From Carboxylicivirga marina (GTDB taxonomy: Bacteria; Bacteroidota; Bacteroidia; Bacteroidales; Marinilabiliaceae): a stretch of DNA of 64,000 nucleotides. The notes below the pieces were generated by a model, which was not told the DNA's origin, ran no database searches, and saw only the letters and a list, made by a program, of their open reading frames with translations. Position 1 is the stretch's first letter. Each line of letters starts with the position of its first letter. Location: the NCBI RefSeq assembly GCF_016612505.1, contig NZ_JAENRR010000011.1, positions 1 through 64,000 of the forward strand, read 5' to 3'. Below, piece after piece: positions 43,356 through 53,900 of the stretch. The translations under genes were made by a program, and so were the position numbers.

Positions 43356-45545
43356 TTAGGCAAAAATATTTTCAAGACCCGAATCACGAATAAACAAGCA
43401 AGTGGTATGTGTTTCTTCAACCATCTTATCCATAAATTTAAAATTAGGATGAGGTTCCAAACCGAAAATGTTTAGATCGGCTTCGGGCGCATTTTTAATC
43501 AGCTCATTAAAATTGTTGATGTAAATACTAATCTCCGTTTTAGGTAATCGGGCATGGTCAATCAATTCTGTCATAAAATGATGAGCCTGTGCTTTTTGCT
43601 CTTCGTTATCGACCACTGTAACCAGACGAATTTTGGCACCCCAGTTACGTTTTAGTTTATAAGCCACCAATATAGAGAGATCAAGGTTGCCAATATCCCA
43701 GGAGATTTTCCATTCTGGCGCTCGGTTTCTGATCCATACGTTAATTACCTGTCGCTTTCTCATGCCGGCATCGGGATGTTGAGCATAAATAAGAACACCT
43801 AGCTGCAAGCGTGCAGCCTCATTTATAATCTCACTAAAATCCACAGAATGCTCATTAAGGTCCATCCTGTTTAAAAAAGTAATATTAGGCTTGATAAAAG
43901 AGCCGCGGTAGGCCTGGTTGGCAAAATTAACGCCTTGCGAATAATCCTCAGTACGGATAACAGCCCACGATGAAAACACATTGCTGTCTTTGTATTCGTC
44001 AGAAAGCTTACTGATGCTATCTCCTAATTCGGGGCACTTTTCTTTGGAACCCAGACCAAGCAGTTTGATGGAGCCTTGTGGATAAGCTACATTCTTTAAA
44101 AATGAGAAATAACTTTTAATAGTGTCGGGATGTCTGATCGGAACTAATAAGTTTGGTTTCCAGGAGCGTTCCTGACGCTGCGTTAAGCGGGCACTTCGCT
44201 TGGCTGCCCATTCGGCTACAGATACAAAAAAGCCACTTCGAACATCATCAAAAGGTGTGGTTAGTTTACGTTGTAACAATACAGCATAAACCAGAAATAC
44301 CAGGGCAAATGATACCAGACTGATGGTTGAATTAATGATAAACATAGCAACAACCGAACTGACTAAACCTAACCAAGGCACCCATTTTAATACCCTGAAC
44401 ATGGGGCGGAAGCTTATTAAACCAAGGTTTTGCTCAATGATAACCACTACGTTTAACATGGCATATGTAATCAGGAAAAACATGGTTACCAGTGGTGCTA
44501 CGGCATTAAGGTCGCGCAGTAACATGGTTAAAAACACCAGTGTGCCGGTTACAATCATTGAATTGCGTGGCTGTCCCATTTTGTCGGTTCGTCCTAGCCA
44601 CGGCCCGGCAGGCAATACATGATGGCGGCCCATGGCGTATAAGATGCGTGAGGAACCGACCATGGATGCCAAAGCAGATGAAAATGTGGCACCTAAGACC
44701 CCGGCAATCGCCATAGGTGGGAAAAAGGATTTATCAATTAATATATTGTAGTTTGTTAATAACTCTTCGGTACTGGCTGACTTGGCTAACCAGAAAGCTA
44801 CGGCCATATACACCACAAAACTAACGCCTATAGCTGATAGGGTGCCCACCGGAATACTCTTTTTGGGGTTCTTTAATTCGCCTGACATATTAGCGCCAGC
44901 CATAATACCAGTGGCAGCAGGGAAAAATACTGCAAAGACTATCCAGAAGTTGGAGCCTGAAAAATTATTTTCAATAGAACCAGCAAAATTACCCCAGATG
45001 AGTGTATCGTTGATACTGTTTTGCATCGAACCGTAATAAGCCGCCAATGCCATTCCTACCAGTGAAGCAAAAATTATGGACATGATAAGGTATTGGGTAC
45101 GAATGGCCAAATTGGCACTTTTATAAGCAATAGCATAGAGCACGATAAAGACCGTAACATCAACCAGGAAAGCCGGGTGAGTGGGGAAAATTGAGAGCCA
45201 GCCTTCCCTGAATCCGAATATATACATGGTAACGGCCAGGGCCTGTGAAACATAACGCGGTATACCTAAGCTTCCACCAATCTCGAGCCCCAATGACTGC
45301 GAGATGATGGCATAAGCTCCACCGGCCCCAATTTTTATGTTGGTGGTGATGGACGACATGGATAGCGCCGTGGTTAGTGTTATTAAAAACGAAATAATTA
45401 TGATGAGCCAGGCCCCTAGTAATCCTGCATTTCCAACAACCCAACCCAAACGCAGGTACATTATTACACCAATGATAGTAAGTAGAGTAGGGGTGAAAAC
45501 CCCTCCAAAGGTCCCGAACTTTTTAAGAGTGTGTGTTTTGTCCAT
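43356..45545 (-). CDS. Cation-chloride cotransporter-type permease (SLC12-like)
   Basis: A 729-residue membrane protein. An APC-fold transporter domain with about 12 TM segments (about 15-450) opens with GTFGGVFTPTLLTIIGVIMY, followed by a cytosolic C-terminal domain (about 480-729) like that of eukaryotic Na-K-Cl cotransporters and the bacterial homologues. It probably moves K+, Na+ and Cl- or an amino acid; no ion-selective proof can be read. Monocistronic, convergent with the KamA-like gene. Confidence 0.88.
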   Translation of the reverse strand: MDKTHTLKKFGTFGGVFTPTLLTIIGVIMYLRLGWVVGNAGLLGAWLIIIISFLITLTTALSMSSITTNIKIGAGGAYAIISQSLGLEIGGSLGIPRYVSQALAVTMYIFGFREGWLSIFPTHPAFLVDVTVFIVLYAIAYKSANLAIRTQYLIMSIIFASLVGMALAAYYGSMQNSINDTLIWGNFAGSIENNFSGSNFWIVFAVFFPAATGIMAGANMSGELKNPKKSIPVGTLSAIGVSFVVYMAVAFWLAKSASTEELLTNYNILIDKSFFPPMAIAGVLGATFSSALASMVGSSRILYAMGRHHVLPAGPWLGRTDKMGQPRNSMIVTGTLVFLTMLLRDLNAVAPLVTMFFLITYAMLNVVVIIEQNLGLISFRPMFRVLKWVPWLGLVSSVVAMFIINSTISLVSFALVFLVYAVLLQRKLTTPFDDVRSGFFVSVAEWAAKRSARLTQRQERSWKPNLLVPIRHPDTIKSYFSFLKNVAYPQGSIKLLGLGSKEKCPELGDSISKLSDEYKDSNVFSSWAVIRTEDYSQGVNFANQAYRGSFIKPNITFLNRMDLNEHSVDFSEIINEAARLQLGVLIYAQHPDAGMRKRQVINVWIRNRAPEWKISWDIGNLDLSILVAYKLKRNWGAKIRLVTVVDNEEQKAQAHHFMTELIDHARLPKTEISIYINNFNELIKNAPEADLNIFGLEPHPNFKFMDKMVEETHTTCLFIRDSGLENIFA

Positions 45546-45726
45546 AGGCTTTTAGATACATCTAAAATAGGAATTTTTTGTACCTAAACTCAAATAATGG
45601 CAAACAATGACACTAAAATTAGTAGAAGATCCAGTCAATTTATTGCAGAATGAGCAACAGTGGTAGGTTTTTGTATGACTTTGTGGAGGTCTTTAATCCT
45701 AAGCCATAAATATACACTATTCTCTT

Positions 45727-45734
45727 TATCTTTG
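45727..45734 (+). promoter_or_regulatory. Candidate -7 element of the AbgA-like gene
   Basis: tatctttg matches TAnnTTTG and lies 17 bp before the ATG at 45751, implying a short leader. No good -33 box. Confidence 0.4.
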
Positions 45735-45750
45735 TACAAAATAATTGTGT

Positions 45751-47046
45751 ATGATGAGTAGTGTTTCCAACAACTTTAAACAACTGCAGGAAGAAATGAT
45801 TCAATGGCGTCGCTTGTTTCACAAGTATCCTGAGCCTGCCTGGTGTGAATTTAGAACGGCTACATTTGTCGCACAATCATTGAAAAAATGGGGCTTCACT
45901 GTATATATGGGGCAGGATTTGATTTGTGATAAACGTATGAACCTACCTACACAGGAGACCCTGAATAAATTCTATACTCAAGCACTGGAAAGATATGATT
46001 TGGACAAAGAATTGTTGGAACACACGAAGGGAGGCTACACAGCTGTTGCAGGCGTACTTAACAATGGTGAAGGCCCAGTAAAAGTTTTTCGTGTTGATAT
46101 GGATGCACTTCCCATTAATGAAAGTCAATTAAATGATCATTATCCTGTTAGAGAGAAGTTTGCATCTGTTCATAATGGCTTTATGCATGCTTGTGGACAT
46201 GATGCTCACACCGCTATTGGTTTGGGATTAGCAAAATACCTTTCTACAAGCAAAGGCAGTCTTCAGGGAAAAATAATCATATTGTTTCAACCGGCAGAAG
46301 AAGGCTTGGGTGGAATGGCTGCAGTGGTAAAACATTCGATTTTCGAAAAAGTGGATGAAGCATATGGCTTTCATGTGTGGGCAAATAAAGAACCAAATGA
46401 GTTTATTTGCGGAACCTATGGTCAGCTTGCCAGTAAGAAGTTCGATGTGGAAATAAAAGGCAAGGCCTCTCATGCTGCTTTAGCACCTGAAAAAGGAATA
46501 AATGCCATGCTTCCTGCTGCAGAAATTATATTAAGCTTAGAAAGGCTAAAAGCTGATTTTCCATCACATATTCGATTAAATATTGGTCAGATGCAAGCAG
46601 GTACAGCCCGTAATATTATCTGTCCTGATGCGCTTTTAAAGATTGAAACAAGGGCAGGTGACACAATCACACGAGATAAACTATTCAATGCTTCCATCAG
46701 AATAATTGAAGAGATCACAAAGAAATATGCTTGTACCTGCAATATCAATTTGGTAGGTGAAGCTGAAAGTGCTTCCAGCTCAATCGATCTTGCCAAAAGC
46801 ATTAAACAATTTGTGACGGATACTGGCTTATTTACACATTGCACAGAACGAGAATTACACAATACTTATAGTGAAGATTTCTGTACCCTGATGAACCATG
46901 TGCAGAATACAGGTGGTAAAGCTGCGTTTATGGGTATTGGAGCATCCAATAAGGCAGGCACCCATCACCAAACTAACTTTGATATTGACGAAGAGGTGAT
47001 GATGAAGATGGTTAGTGTATTGGCAGAATTGAGTATGTCTAAATGA
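45751..47046 (+). CDS. M20 family amidohydrolase, AbgA-like
   Basis: A 431-residue M20D metallopeptidase. Zinc-site motifs: RVDMDALPI (about 108-116), HACGHDAHTAIG (about 142-153), QPAEEGLGG and a C-terminal HHQTNFDI. An insertion near the N-terminus (MNLPTQETLNKFYTQALER) is typical for the AbgA-type p-aminobenzoyl-glutamate hydrolase subunit A. The small dimerisation domain (about 220-330) is present. It probably cleaves N-acyl- or aminobenzoyl-amino acids; no abgB or abgT is adjacent. ATG 45751 is preferred over TTG 45745. Confidence 0.9.
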   Translation: MMSSVSNNFKQLQEEMIQWRRLFHKYPEPAWCEFRTATFVAQSLKKWGFTVYMGQDLICDKRMNLPTQETLNKFYTQALERYDLDKELLEHTKGGYTAVAGVLNNGEGPVKVFRVDMDALPINESQLNDHYPVREKFASVHNGFMHACGHDAHTAIGLGLAKYLSTSKGSLQGKIIILFQPAEEGLGGMAAVVKHSIFEKVDEAYGFHVWANKEPNEFICGTYGQLASKKFDVEIKGKASHAALAPEKGINAMLPAAEIILSLERLKADFPSHIRLNIGQMQAGTARNIICPDALLKIETRAGDTITRDKLFNASIRIIEEITKKYACTCNINLVGEAESASSSIDLAKSIKQFVTDTGLFTHCTERELHNTYSEDFCTLMNHVQNTGGKAAFMGIGASNKAGTHHQTNFDIDEEVMMKMVSVLAELSMSK

Positions 47047-47110
47047 ATGTTTTGAGTTTCATTACTTGCGGGCTATCTGAGGCTGTAATAAACTACTTCT
47101 AGTATAATTA

Positions 47111-47158
47111 CAAAAAAAGCCTCACTCCGAAGAGTACAGCTAGTGATATAAAACTCTC
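47111..47158 (-). repeat. Degenerate copy of the terminator at 47404
   Basis: aaaaaaagcctcactccgaa and the following ~28 bp parallel the segment at 47404-47453 over about 48 bp. The hairpin is partly decayed here. Either a duplicated terminator or an old element copy. Confidence 0.55.
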
Positions 47159-47269
47159 CCTCTGGACTTTTACTGTTGAGGTAATATGTATTTATCACAA
47201 ATCAAAAACCTTGCGGCTTGGTGGCCTGCTAGTTGAGCTTGTGCTGTTTAGCCAACTGCAATTAATGGT

Positions 47270-47403
47270 AACATTTTTTTTATTGGGCGGTGCACCCCTT
47301 CGACATGGGTACACTGCCCAATCATTTTCGGTAAGCTACCCAATATCTTTGGGCACATTGCCCTTTATGGTTGGATAGATGGCCCACGATGATTGGCCGA
47401 AAA
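47270..47403. other. Spacer with short complementary gggc/gccc tracts, no gene seen
   Basis: Between the AbgA-like gene and the Cus operon lies a spacer with several gggc, gccc and ggcc tracts and a 10-bp inverted pair (tcattttcgg and ccgaaaatga, about 70 bp apart). No coding frame is seen; it may fold as an RNA or be a relic repeat. Confidence 0.4.
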
Positions 47404-47434
47404 TGAAAAAAGCCTCATTCTGAAGAATGAGGCT
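47404..47434 (-). terminator. Terminator of the Cus efflux operon
   Basis: On the minus strand agcctcattc and gaatgaggct form a 10-bp perfect stem with a 4-base loop, followed by Ts (the As at 47406-47410 on plus). It lies about 140 bp after the CusB-like stop. Confidence 0.85.
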
Positions 47435-47574
47435 AGAGAGTATAAAATTTCTTTTCGACCAAGATACCTAAAGCCCTAACTCCGTATAGAGCGCAATCAG
47501 TTTTGGAACTGACACTCCCCTGAGTATAGAAATACAACATCAAATTGTTGAATACTATCCGGACTTTCCAGTAA

Positions 47575-49695
47575 CTATTTTAATCGCTCATATTTACAAC
47601 AGCTATGTAAGTGTTCGTATACAGCATCATCGGTTTTGTATTTATCGGTATCGTGTCCGGCTTTGGCTATTGCCTTCTGAACGCCATCCTCTGTAGCCGG
47701 GGCAGAAAAGTTAATGTGTATCTTTTTAGTTTCTTTATCCCAGTTGGCATCAAGGACGCCCTCAACAGTTAGTGCTGCTGTTTCAATACGGTCTTTACAC
47801 ATGCCACAGTTGCCTCCAACATTAAACATCACATGCTGTTTTTCATTATTGCTCTTTAGTTGTTCCATGCGAGGGTATTGACAACAACCGTGAAGCGCAT
47901 CGTAAACTGCATCATCGGCTTTATACTTTTCAGTGTCATGACCAACCTTGGCAATGGCTTTTTGTATTTTATCCGTGTTGGCTTTGTTCGATTGATAATT
48001 AACATGCAACTCTTGCTTGTCGGCATTCCAATTAGCCTTGGTTACGCCTACAACTGATAATGCAGCCTTTTCGATGCGTTCTTTACACATATCACAATTT
48101 CCTGAAACTTGTAGCATGGCGTGTGCAGCTGCACCGGAAGAGTCCTTTGATGTATTATCCAATCGCTCATATAAGCAACAGCCGGGCAATTTACTATAGA
48201 CATTATCATCGGCCTTATGCATCTCAGTATCATGACCAGAATTGGCAATGACTTTATGCACGTCATGGAGCTCAGCTTTCTCAGGGTCAAACTGGATAGT
48301 TATGGTCTGCGAATCCGCATTCCATATAGCAGAGCTAACACCATAAATCGTTTTGGCGGCTTTCTCAATTCTGTCTTTACACATTTCGCAATTGCCAGCG
48401 ACGATAAATGTTTCCTTCTTAAGATTCTTCGAATCGGGTGCATTCATCATGCTTGGCAATCCAACTAACTGGGCTGCAGCATCAATCTTAAATACACCAT
48501 TTGTGGCTATTTCCTCGCCTGGCTCCAATCCTTCCTTCACCACATAAAAAGCACCTGCTTCAGGTCCCAATACAATTTCACGATATAAGAATGTGGGTGA
48601 TTCTCGGTCTTGAACTTTAGAGTATACCACTGATCTTTTACCTGTCCATAGCACCGCTGACTTTGGAATAATAACAGCCTTTTGTTCATTCGCTATTTTA
48701 GACTCCAGTACGCCGCTTGCAAACATCTCAGGTTTTAAGCGTAGTTCCTTGTTGTTGATTTCGGCCCGCACCTTGGCAACTCTTGTTCTGGCATCAATAA
48801 AAGGGTCAACATAGGTCACCTTTGTTTTGAATTTTTCACCTGGCAGAGCCTGCAAAGTAAAATTCACCTTGTCACCAATTTTCATCCACGGTAAATCTGT
48901 TTCATAGGCATCAAATAAAACCCACAATTTGCTTAAATCGGCAACTTTTAATAAGGCTGTTCCTTCTTTTACATAGTCTCCTAATGCTACATGGCGCATA
49001 GTTACTGTTCCGGTTATTGGCGACAGAACGTTAAAATTAACTTCAGGTTCACCGGAGGCTTCAATTTTGTTAACTTGTCTTTCAGTCAAACCCCACGATT
49101 TAAGTTTAGCTCTTGATGCCTTGTATAAGGAGGGATTGTCTTCTTTAAATTCGGAAGCTTCAATTAATTCACGTTGAGCACTCACCAAATTAGGTGAGTA
49201 AATAGTGGCTAACTTCTGACCTTTACGAACTTCTTGTCCTGTAAAATTAACAAAGAGCTCTTCGATACGTCCTCCAAAGCGAGCAGTCAGTTCGGCAATA
49301 CGTCGTTCATCTACATGTAATTTCCCCTGCACATAGATGGACTTATTGGGCTCTCCAATGGCCACAACTGATGTTTGTATCTCTGCCAGTTTGGCGGCTG
49401 CTTCACTCATGACAACTTCATTGGGGTCAGCATTTTCACCTCCCCCCATCGACGACAATGGAATTAAATCCATGGCACAAATGGGGCATAAGCCAAACTT
49501 GTCCTGTTTAATTTGCGGATGCATGGAACAAGTCCAGGTAGTGGGTTCTTCATCGTGGTTATGGCCCGCATGTTCGTCTCCGGCACCATTTGCATTACCG
49601 GATGGTGAAACTATCCATCCAATAGCCAGTCCGACTATTAATACGCCAAGGACTAATTTGTAATTGCTTTTTATATTTTGAAATATTGTTTTCAT
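47575..49695 (-). CDS. CusB-like RND adaptor with three C-terminal HMA domains
   Basis: A 706-residue periplasmic adaptor of heavy-metal efflux. Order: signal anchor (about 10-30), a heavy-metal-binding domain (C56-S-M-H59 ... C70-P-I-C73), membrane-fusion-protein core (about 95-420: barrel-sandwich hybrid with GGRIEELFVNFTGQEVRKGQ, helical hairpin, beta barrel), then three ~97-residue HMA units. Each unit has GNCxMCKxRIE (C436/C439, C534/C537, C630/C633) and ends in a GHDTE-K-DD-VY segment plus a CC-Y pair. CusB-like adaptors normally end after the barrel or have at most one such domain. It would capture Cu(I) or Ag(I) in the periplasm and load CusA. Last gene of the leftward operon. Confidence 0.93.
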   Translation of the reverse strand: MKTIFQNIKSNYKLVLGVLIVGLAIGWIVSPSGNANGAGDEHAGHNHDEEPTTWTCSMHPQIKQDKFGLCPICAMDLIPLSSMGGGENADPNEVVMSEAAAKLAEIQTSVVAIGEPNKSIYVQGKLHVDERRIAELTARFGGRIEELFVNFTGQEVRKGQKLATIYSPNLVSAQRELIEASEFKEDNPSLYKASRAKLKSWGLTERQVNKIEASGEPEVNFNVLSPITGTVTMRHVALGDYVKEGTALLKVADLSKLWVLFDAYETDLPWMKIGDKVNFTLQALPGEKFKTKVTYVDPFIDARTRVAKVRAEINNKELRLKPEMFASGVLESKIANEQKAVIIPKSAVLWTGKRSVVYSKVQDRESPTFLYREIVLGPEAGAFYVVKEGLEPGEEIATNGVFKIDAAAQLVGLPSMMNAPDSKNLKKETFIVAGNCEMCKDRIEKAAKTIYGVSSAIWNADSQTITIQFDPEKAELHDVHKVIANSGHDTEMHKADDNVYSKLPGCCLYERLDNTSKDSSGAAAHAMLQVSGNCDMCKERIEKAALSVVGVTKANWNADKQELHVNYQSNKANTDKIQKAIAKVGHDTEKYKADDAVYDALHGCCQYPRMEQLKSNNEKQHVMFNVGGNCGMCKDRIETAALTVEGVLDANWDKETKKIHINFSAPATEDGVQKAIAKAGHDTDKYKTDDAVYEHLHSCCKYERLK

Positions 49696-49736
49696 TTCTC
49701 TGTCATTAAAACGTTATCACTTGATGAATACTTTCG

Positions 49737-50969
49737 CTATTTACCCATTAGGTAATGGATAAAAGCTATGGCTGCCTGCTTATCTGTTCTGGCCTTTTCC
49801 AATTCCAGATTGTATTTTAACAAGCGCCTTTCCATCCGTAAAATTTCCTCAAAACTTTTATTGGCGTAAGCATATTCTGTTTCCAATAATTTTAAGGATT
49901 TTCGAGCGATGGTCAGTTGCTTATCAAATAACTTAATTCGACGATGGGCATCACGATAATCTTTCCAGGAATTCTCAAATACGGTTTCCAGCACATTTAC
50001 CTTATCTGCACGCTCATAATCCTTGGCAGTTTCCAGGTAAATGACTTCTTGAACCATGCTCTTATATTTATTTCGATACAGGGGAATGGTTAATCCTACC
50101 TTTGGGAATGCGATGGCATCCTTACCCGATAAATTATTATCACCTTTTCCAATTGAAATATAATCAATACCAAGGCTGAATGTTGGAGCTCCATGTTTTT
50201 TGGCCGCTTGCTTTTTAAATACCAGCGCACTCTTTTGCAAATCGATGCTTAAGAGTTGGTGATTCTTTAATTGAATAGAATCCAATACTGCCACCTTTGT
50301 GTACAGAATATCTGTCGACCACAACTCATCAGGAAAAGTGATAAGCCTCTTTTTATCTAAATTTAGAAGGTTATTGAATGAGACTTCCAACACCTCTTGC
50401 TTGTCCTTTAAGAGTGCCAGTTGATTTTCCAAATCGTTTATTTCCATCTCAATCCGGTACTGGTCAACCGCCGACACTAAGCCAGCTTCAACCTTTACAA
50501 TAGCCAGCTTTTTAAAAGTATTGAGTATCTCTATGTTTTCCAGGGTGATAATAGTAGCCTTGTTATTGAAATACAGATTATACCAATTAGCCTTTACCTC
50601 ATTAAATAGTTTCGACTTGTTTTCTTCAAATAATTCATACAAGGCTTTGGCTTCTTCTATACTGGTATTTTCCTTAGCCTTTAATGTTCCAAACCAGGGA
50701 AACATTTGTGTGGCTGACAGCCTGAACTCCTGAGGACCGTTTCTGGTCTCAACAGGTTGTATAAAATAGGCAAAGGCTAGTTGCGGATCAGGTAATGCGC
50801 CGACCTGTGGAGCCTTTTCGAGGGCAGCCAGGTATTTGTTGAATGAGGCTTTTAAAGCCGGATTATTCTCTGCGGCCTCTACCAAATAGTGATTGAGTTC
50901 ATCCTGTGCATGACTCACACCTGACAAACCTAATAGCACAAATAATATATAAATCTTAATGCGTTTCAT
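49737..50969 (-). CDS. TolC/CusC-like outer-membrane factor
   Basis: A 410-residue TolC-family protein (signal peptide about 1-21, ending VSHAQ) with two alpha-helical coiled halves (about 25-215 and 225-410), including NPALKASFNKYLAALEKAPQ and the P-x-G-DPQL segment. It would form the outer-membrane duct of the tripartite pump. The stop is 42 bp before the adaptor start and its own start is 3 bp after cusA, so they are co-transcribed. Confidence 0.92.
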   Translation of the reverse strand: MKRIKIYILFVLLGLSGVSHAQDELNHYLVEAAENNPALKASFNKYLAALEKAPQVGALPDPQLAFAYFIQPVETRNGPQEFRLSATQMFPWFGTLKAKENTSIEEAKALYELFEENKSKLFNEVKANWYNLYFNNKATIITLENIEILNTFKKLAIVKVEAGLVSAVDQYRIEMEINDLENQLALLKDKQEVLEVSFNNLLNLDKKRLITFPDELWSTDILYTKVAVLDSIQLKNHQLLSIDLQKSALVFKKQAAKKHGAPTFSLGIDYISIGKGDNNLSGKDAIAFPKVGLTIPLYRNKYKSMVQEVIYLETAKDYERADKVNVLETVFENSWKDYRDAHRRIKLFDKQLTIARKSLKLLETEYAYANKSFEEILRMERRLLKYNLELEKARTDKQAAIAFIHYLMGK

Positions 50970-50972
50970 GTC

Positions 50973-53900
50973 TTATGCTTTTTCAGGGTTATTCTTCTTT
51001 ATTTTCGCTTCCTGCCACATACTGTAAAGCACCGGAACAACAAACATGGTTAAAACCTCAATGGTCATACCACCAAATAGAGGAATGGCCATTGGTACCA
51101 TTATATCAGACCCTTTTCCTGTGGATGTTAATACGGGTAATAGTGCGATAATTGTTGTCGCAGTGGTCATGATGGCAGGGCGTACTCTTTTTGAACCAGC
51201 TTCCAATACCAAAGCCCTGACTTCTTTAACGGTTTTTGGTTGTCGTTTGTCCTGTAGTTGTTTGATGTAAGTACTGATTAATACTCCATCATCAGTAGCT
51301 ACACCAAACAGAGCAATAAACCCAACCCAAACCGCAACACTCAGGTTGATGGTGCTAACCTGAAATAGATTGCGTAAACTCATTTCGGCTATAGAACCAT
51401 CCATAAACCAAGGCTGACCGTACAACCAAAGCATGATGAATCCACCCGATAATGCCACAATAATGCCTGAGAAAATCAAAGTGGTTGAAATAACCGACCT
51501 GAACTGGAAGAACAGTATCAGGAAGATGATAATTAAAGAAATTGGAATAACTATCATTAGGCGCTTGGTAGCACGTATCTGATTTTCATAGTTTCCGGTA
51601 AATTTATAACTCACCCCGGCAGGTAGAGAAAATTCACCACTATTCATTTTTTTCTTTAAGTATTCCTGGGCATTTTCAACCACATCGACTTCGGCATAAC
51701 CTTCTTTTTTATCGAAAATCACATAGCCCACCAGGAAAGTATCCTCACTTTTTATCATCTGAGGGCCTCTGACATAATTTAGAGTGACCAATTCACCAAG
51801 AGGTATTTGAGCTCCGGAAGGTGTAGGAATTAAAATGCGTTTTAAATCCTCTGGATTATCCCTGAACTCACGGGCATAACGCAGTCGTACAGGAAAACGT
51901 TCACGTCCTTCAACGGTGGTAGTTAAGGGCATTCCTCCAATTGCACTTCCAATAACGGCTTGTAAATTCTGAACGGTCAATCCATATCGGGCGATGGCGT
52001 CTCGTTCAATTTCCATCTCCAAATACGGTTTACCTACCACACGGTCGGCAAAAACAGACATGCCTTGCACTCCATCAACCTGCTTTAATTGTTTTTCCAG
52101 CTCAAAGCCTACTTTTTCGATGCTTTCCAGGTCGGGACCATACACCTTAATACCCATTGGCGCACGCATACCTGTTTGTAACATTACCAAACGTGTGGAA
52201 ATAGGTTGTAACTTTGGTGCGGATGTCAGACCCGGTATGCTACTTTTATCAAGAATAGCCTGCCAGATATCATCAGGTGATTTAATTTCATCGCGCCACT
52301 GCCTGAAATACTCCCCGTTTTTATCCTCCGTCAAATCCTCCTTATCAATCAAACGGAATGCTTCTTCCTTTGGATGGTAAGCAGAACCATCTTTTAATAA
52401 GAAGGCGCCTTCTTTATTGGTTTTAAAGCGCATGCGATGCCCTTTTTTATTCAGTATGTATTCTGGTTTATAGTTAATAACATTCTCATACATAGAAGTA
52501 GGAGCCGGGTCCAGTGCCGAATTCACACGTCCCCATTTACCAACCACCGTTTCAACTTCAGGTATGGAGTTAACCTGTTTATCCAGTATCCGAATGACTT
52601 CCAGGTTTTCTTCGATACCGGAATGCGGCATGGTCGTTGGCATTAACAAAAATGAGCCTTCATCCAATGATGGCATAAACTCCTTACCTATACCCGGTAG
52701 TTTTTTATCCAAATAAGCATATGAATCGGTGTCTTTAATAAACTGAGGCATAAAACCAAACAGCTTATTAAAACCTTGCCAGCTGGTCATTCCAAACAGT
52801 ACAATAAAAATGGGTACAACCAAAAAAGTCCATTTATTATCTAAACACCAATTTAATATTCGGGAATAAAACACCACCACCATTGATAAACTGCCCAATA
52901 CGGTTGTTATAATGGCTATTACAAATAGGAAATTGGCAAACAGGCTATTTTGCGCCCCAAGAGGCATCCAGGCCTTAGTGAGGAAAAATACAACTACAAC
53001 GATAGTGATGGCTATATTAATCAGGTTTATCCATTTTTTCTGATGCTCTTTCCATCGATAGGCCAATAAACCATTAATGCCGTAAGCAGAAATAGCTAAA
53101 GCAATATAATTGCCTGAAACGATTGATAGAACAACTCCGGCAGCAATTAGTATAAAGTTACCTAATCGTTGATATCGCTTTTTATCAATCTTAATGGAAA
53201 AAATTAAGTGCGATAAGGTTGGGATTATAATAAGTCCGATGAGTAAAGCAGAAATCATCGTAAAGGTTTTTGTAAAGGCTAATGGCTTAAACAATTTTCC
53301 TTCGGCTGCTTCCATGGCAAACACAGGCAAGAAACTAATAATGGTGGTTGATAATGCAGTGATGACAGCTCCGGCCACTTCAATGGTTGCCTGGTATACG
53401 ACATTTAACAGTTCCTTTCCACGCTTCCCTTTGTTTTCAGGCATCTCAATGTGCCGGATTATATTTTCGACAAAAACCACCCCCACATCAACCATCACAC
53501 CTATGGCAATGGCAATACCTGAAAGGGCTACAATATTGGCATCAACCCCAAACTGTCGCATGGTGATAAAAGTGATTAATACACCGATTGGCAGTAAGCT
53601 GGAGATGAGAAACGAAGCTCGCAAATTAAAGACAAGGACGATTACTACAAGAATACTAATCAGCAATTCCAGCGAGATAGCTTCTTCCAATGTTCCCAGT
53701 GTTTCCTTAATTAATCCGGTACGGTCATAAAACGGCACAATGGTTACTTTGGAAACAGTACCATCAGCCAATGTTTTGGAAGGCAAGCCAGGTGCTATCT
53801 CAGCAATCTTGGCCTTCATATTTTCAATGGTCTGAAGTGGGTTGGCACCATAACGAGCAACCACAACTCCACCTACAGCTTCAGCACCTCCTTTATCCAG

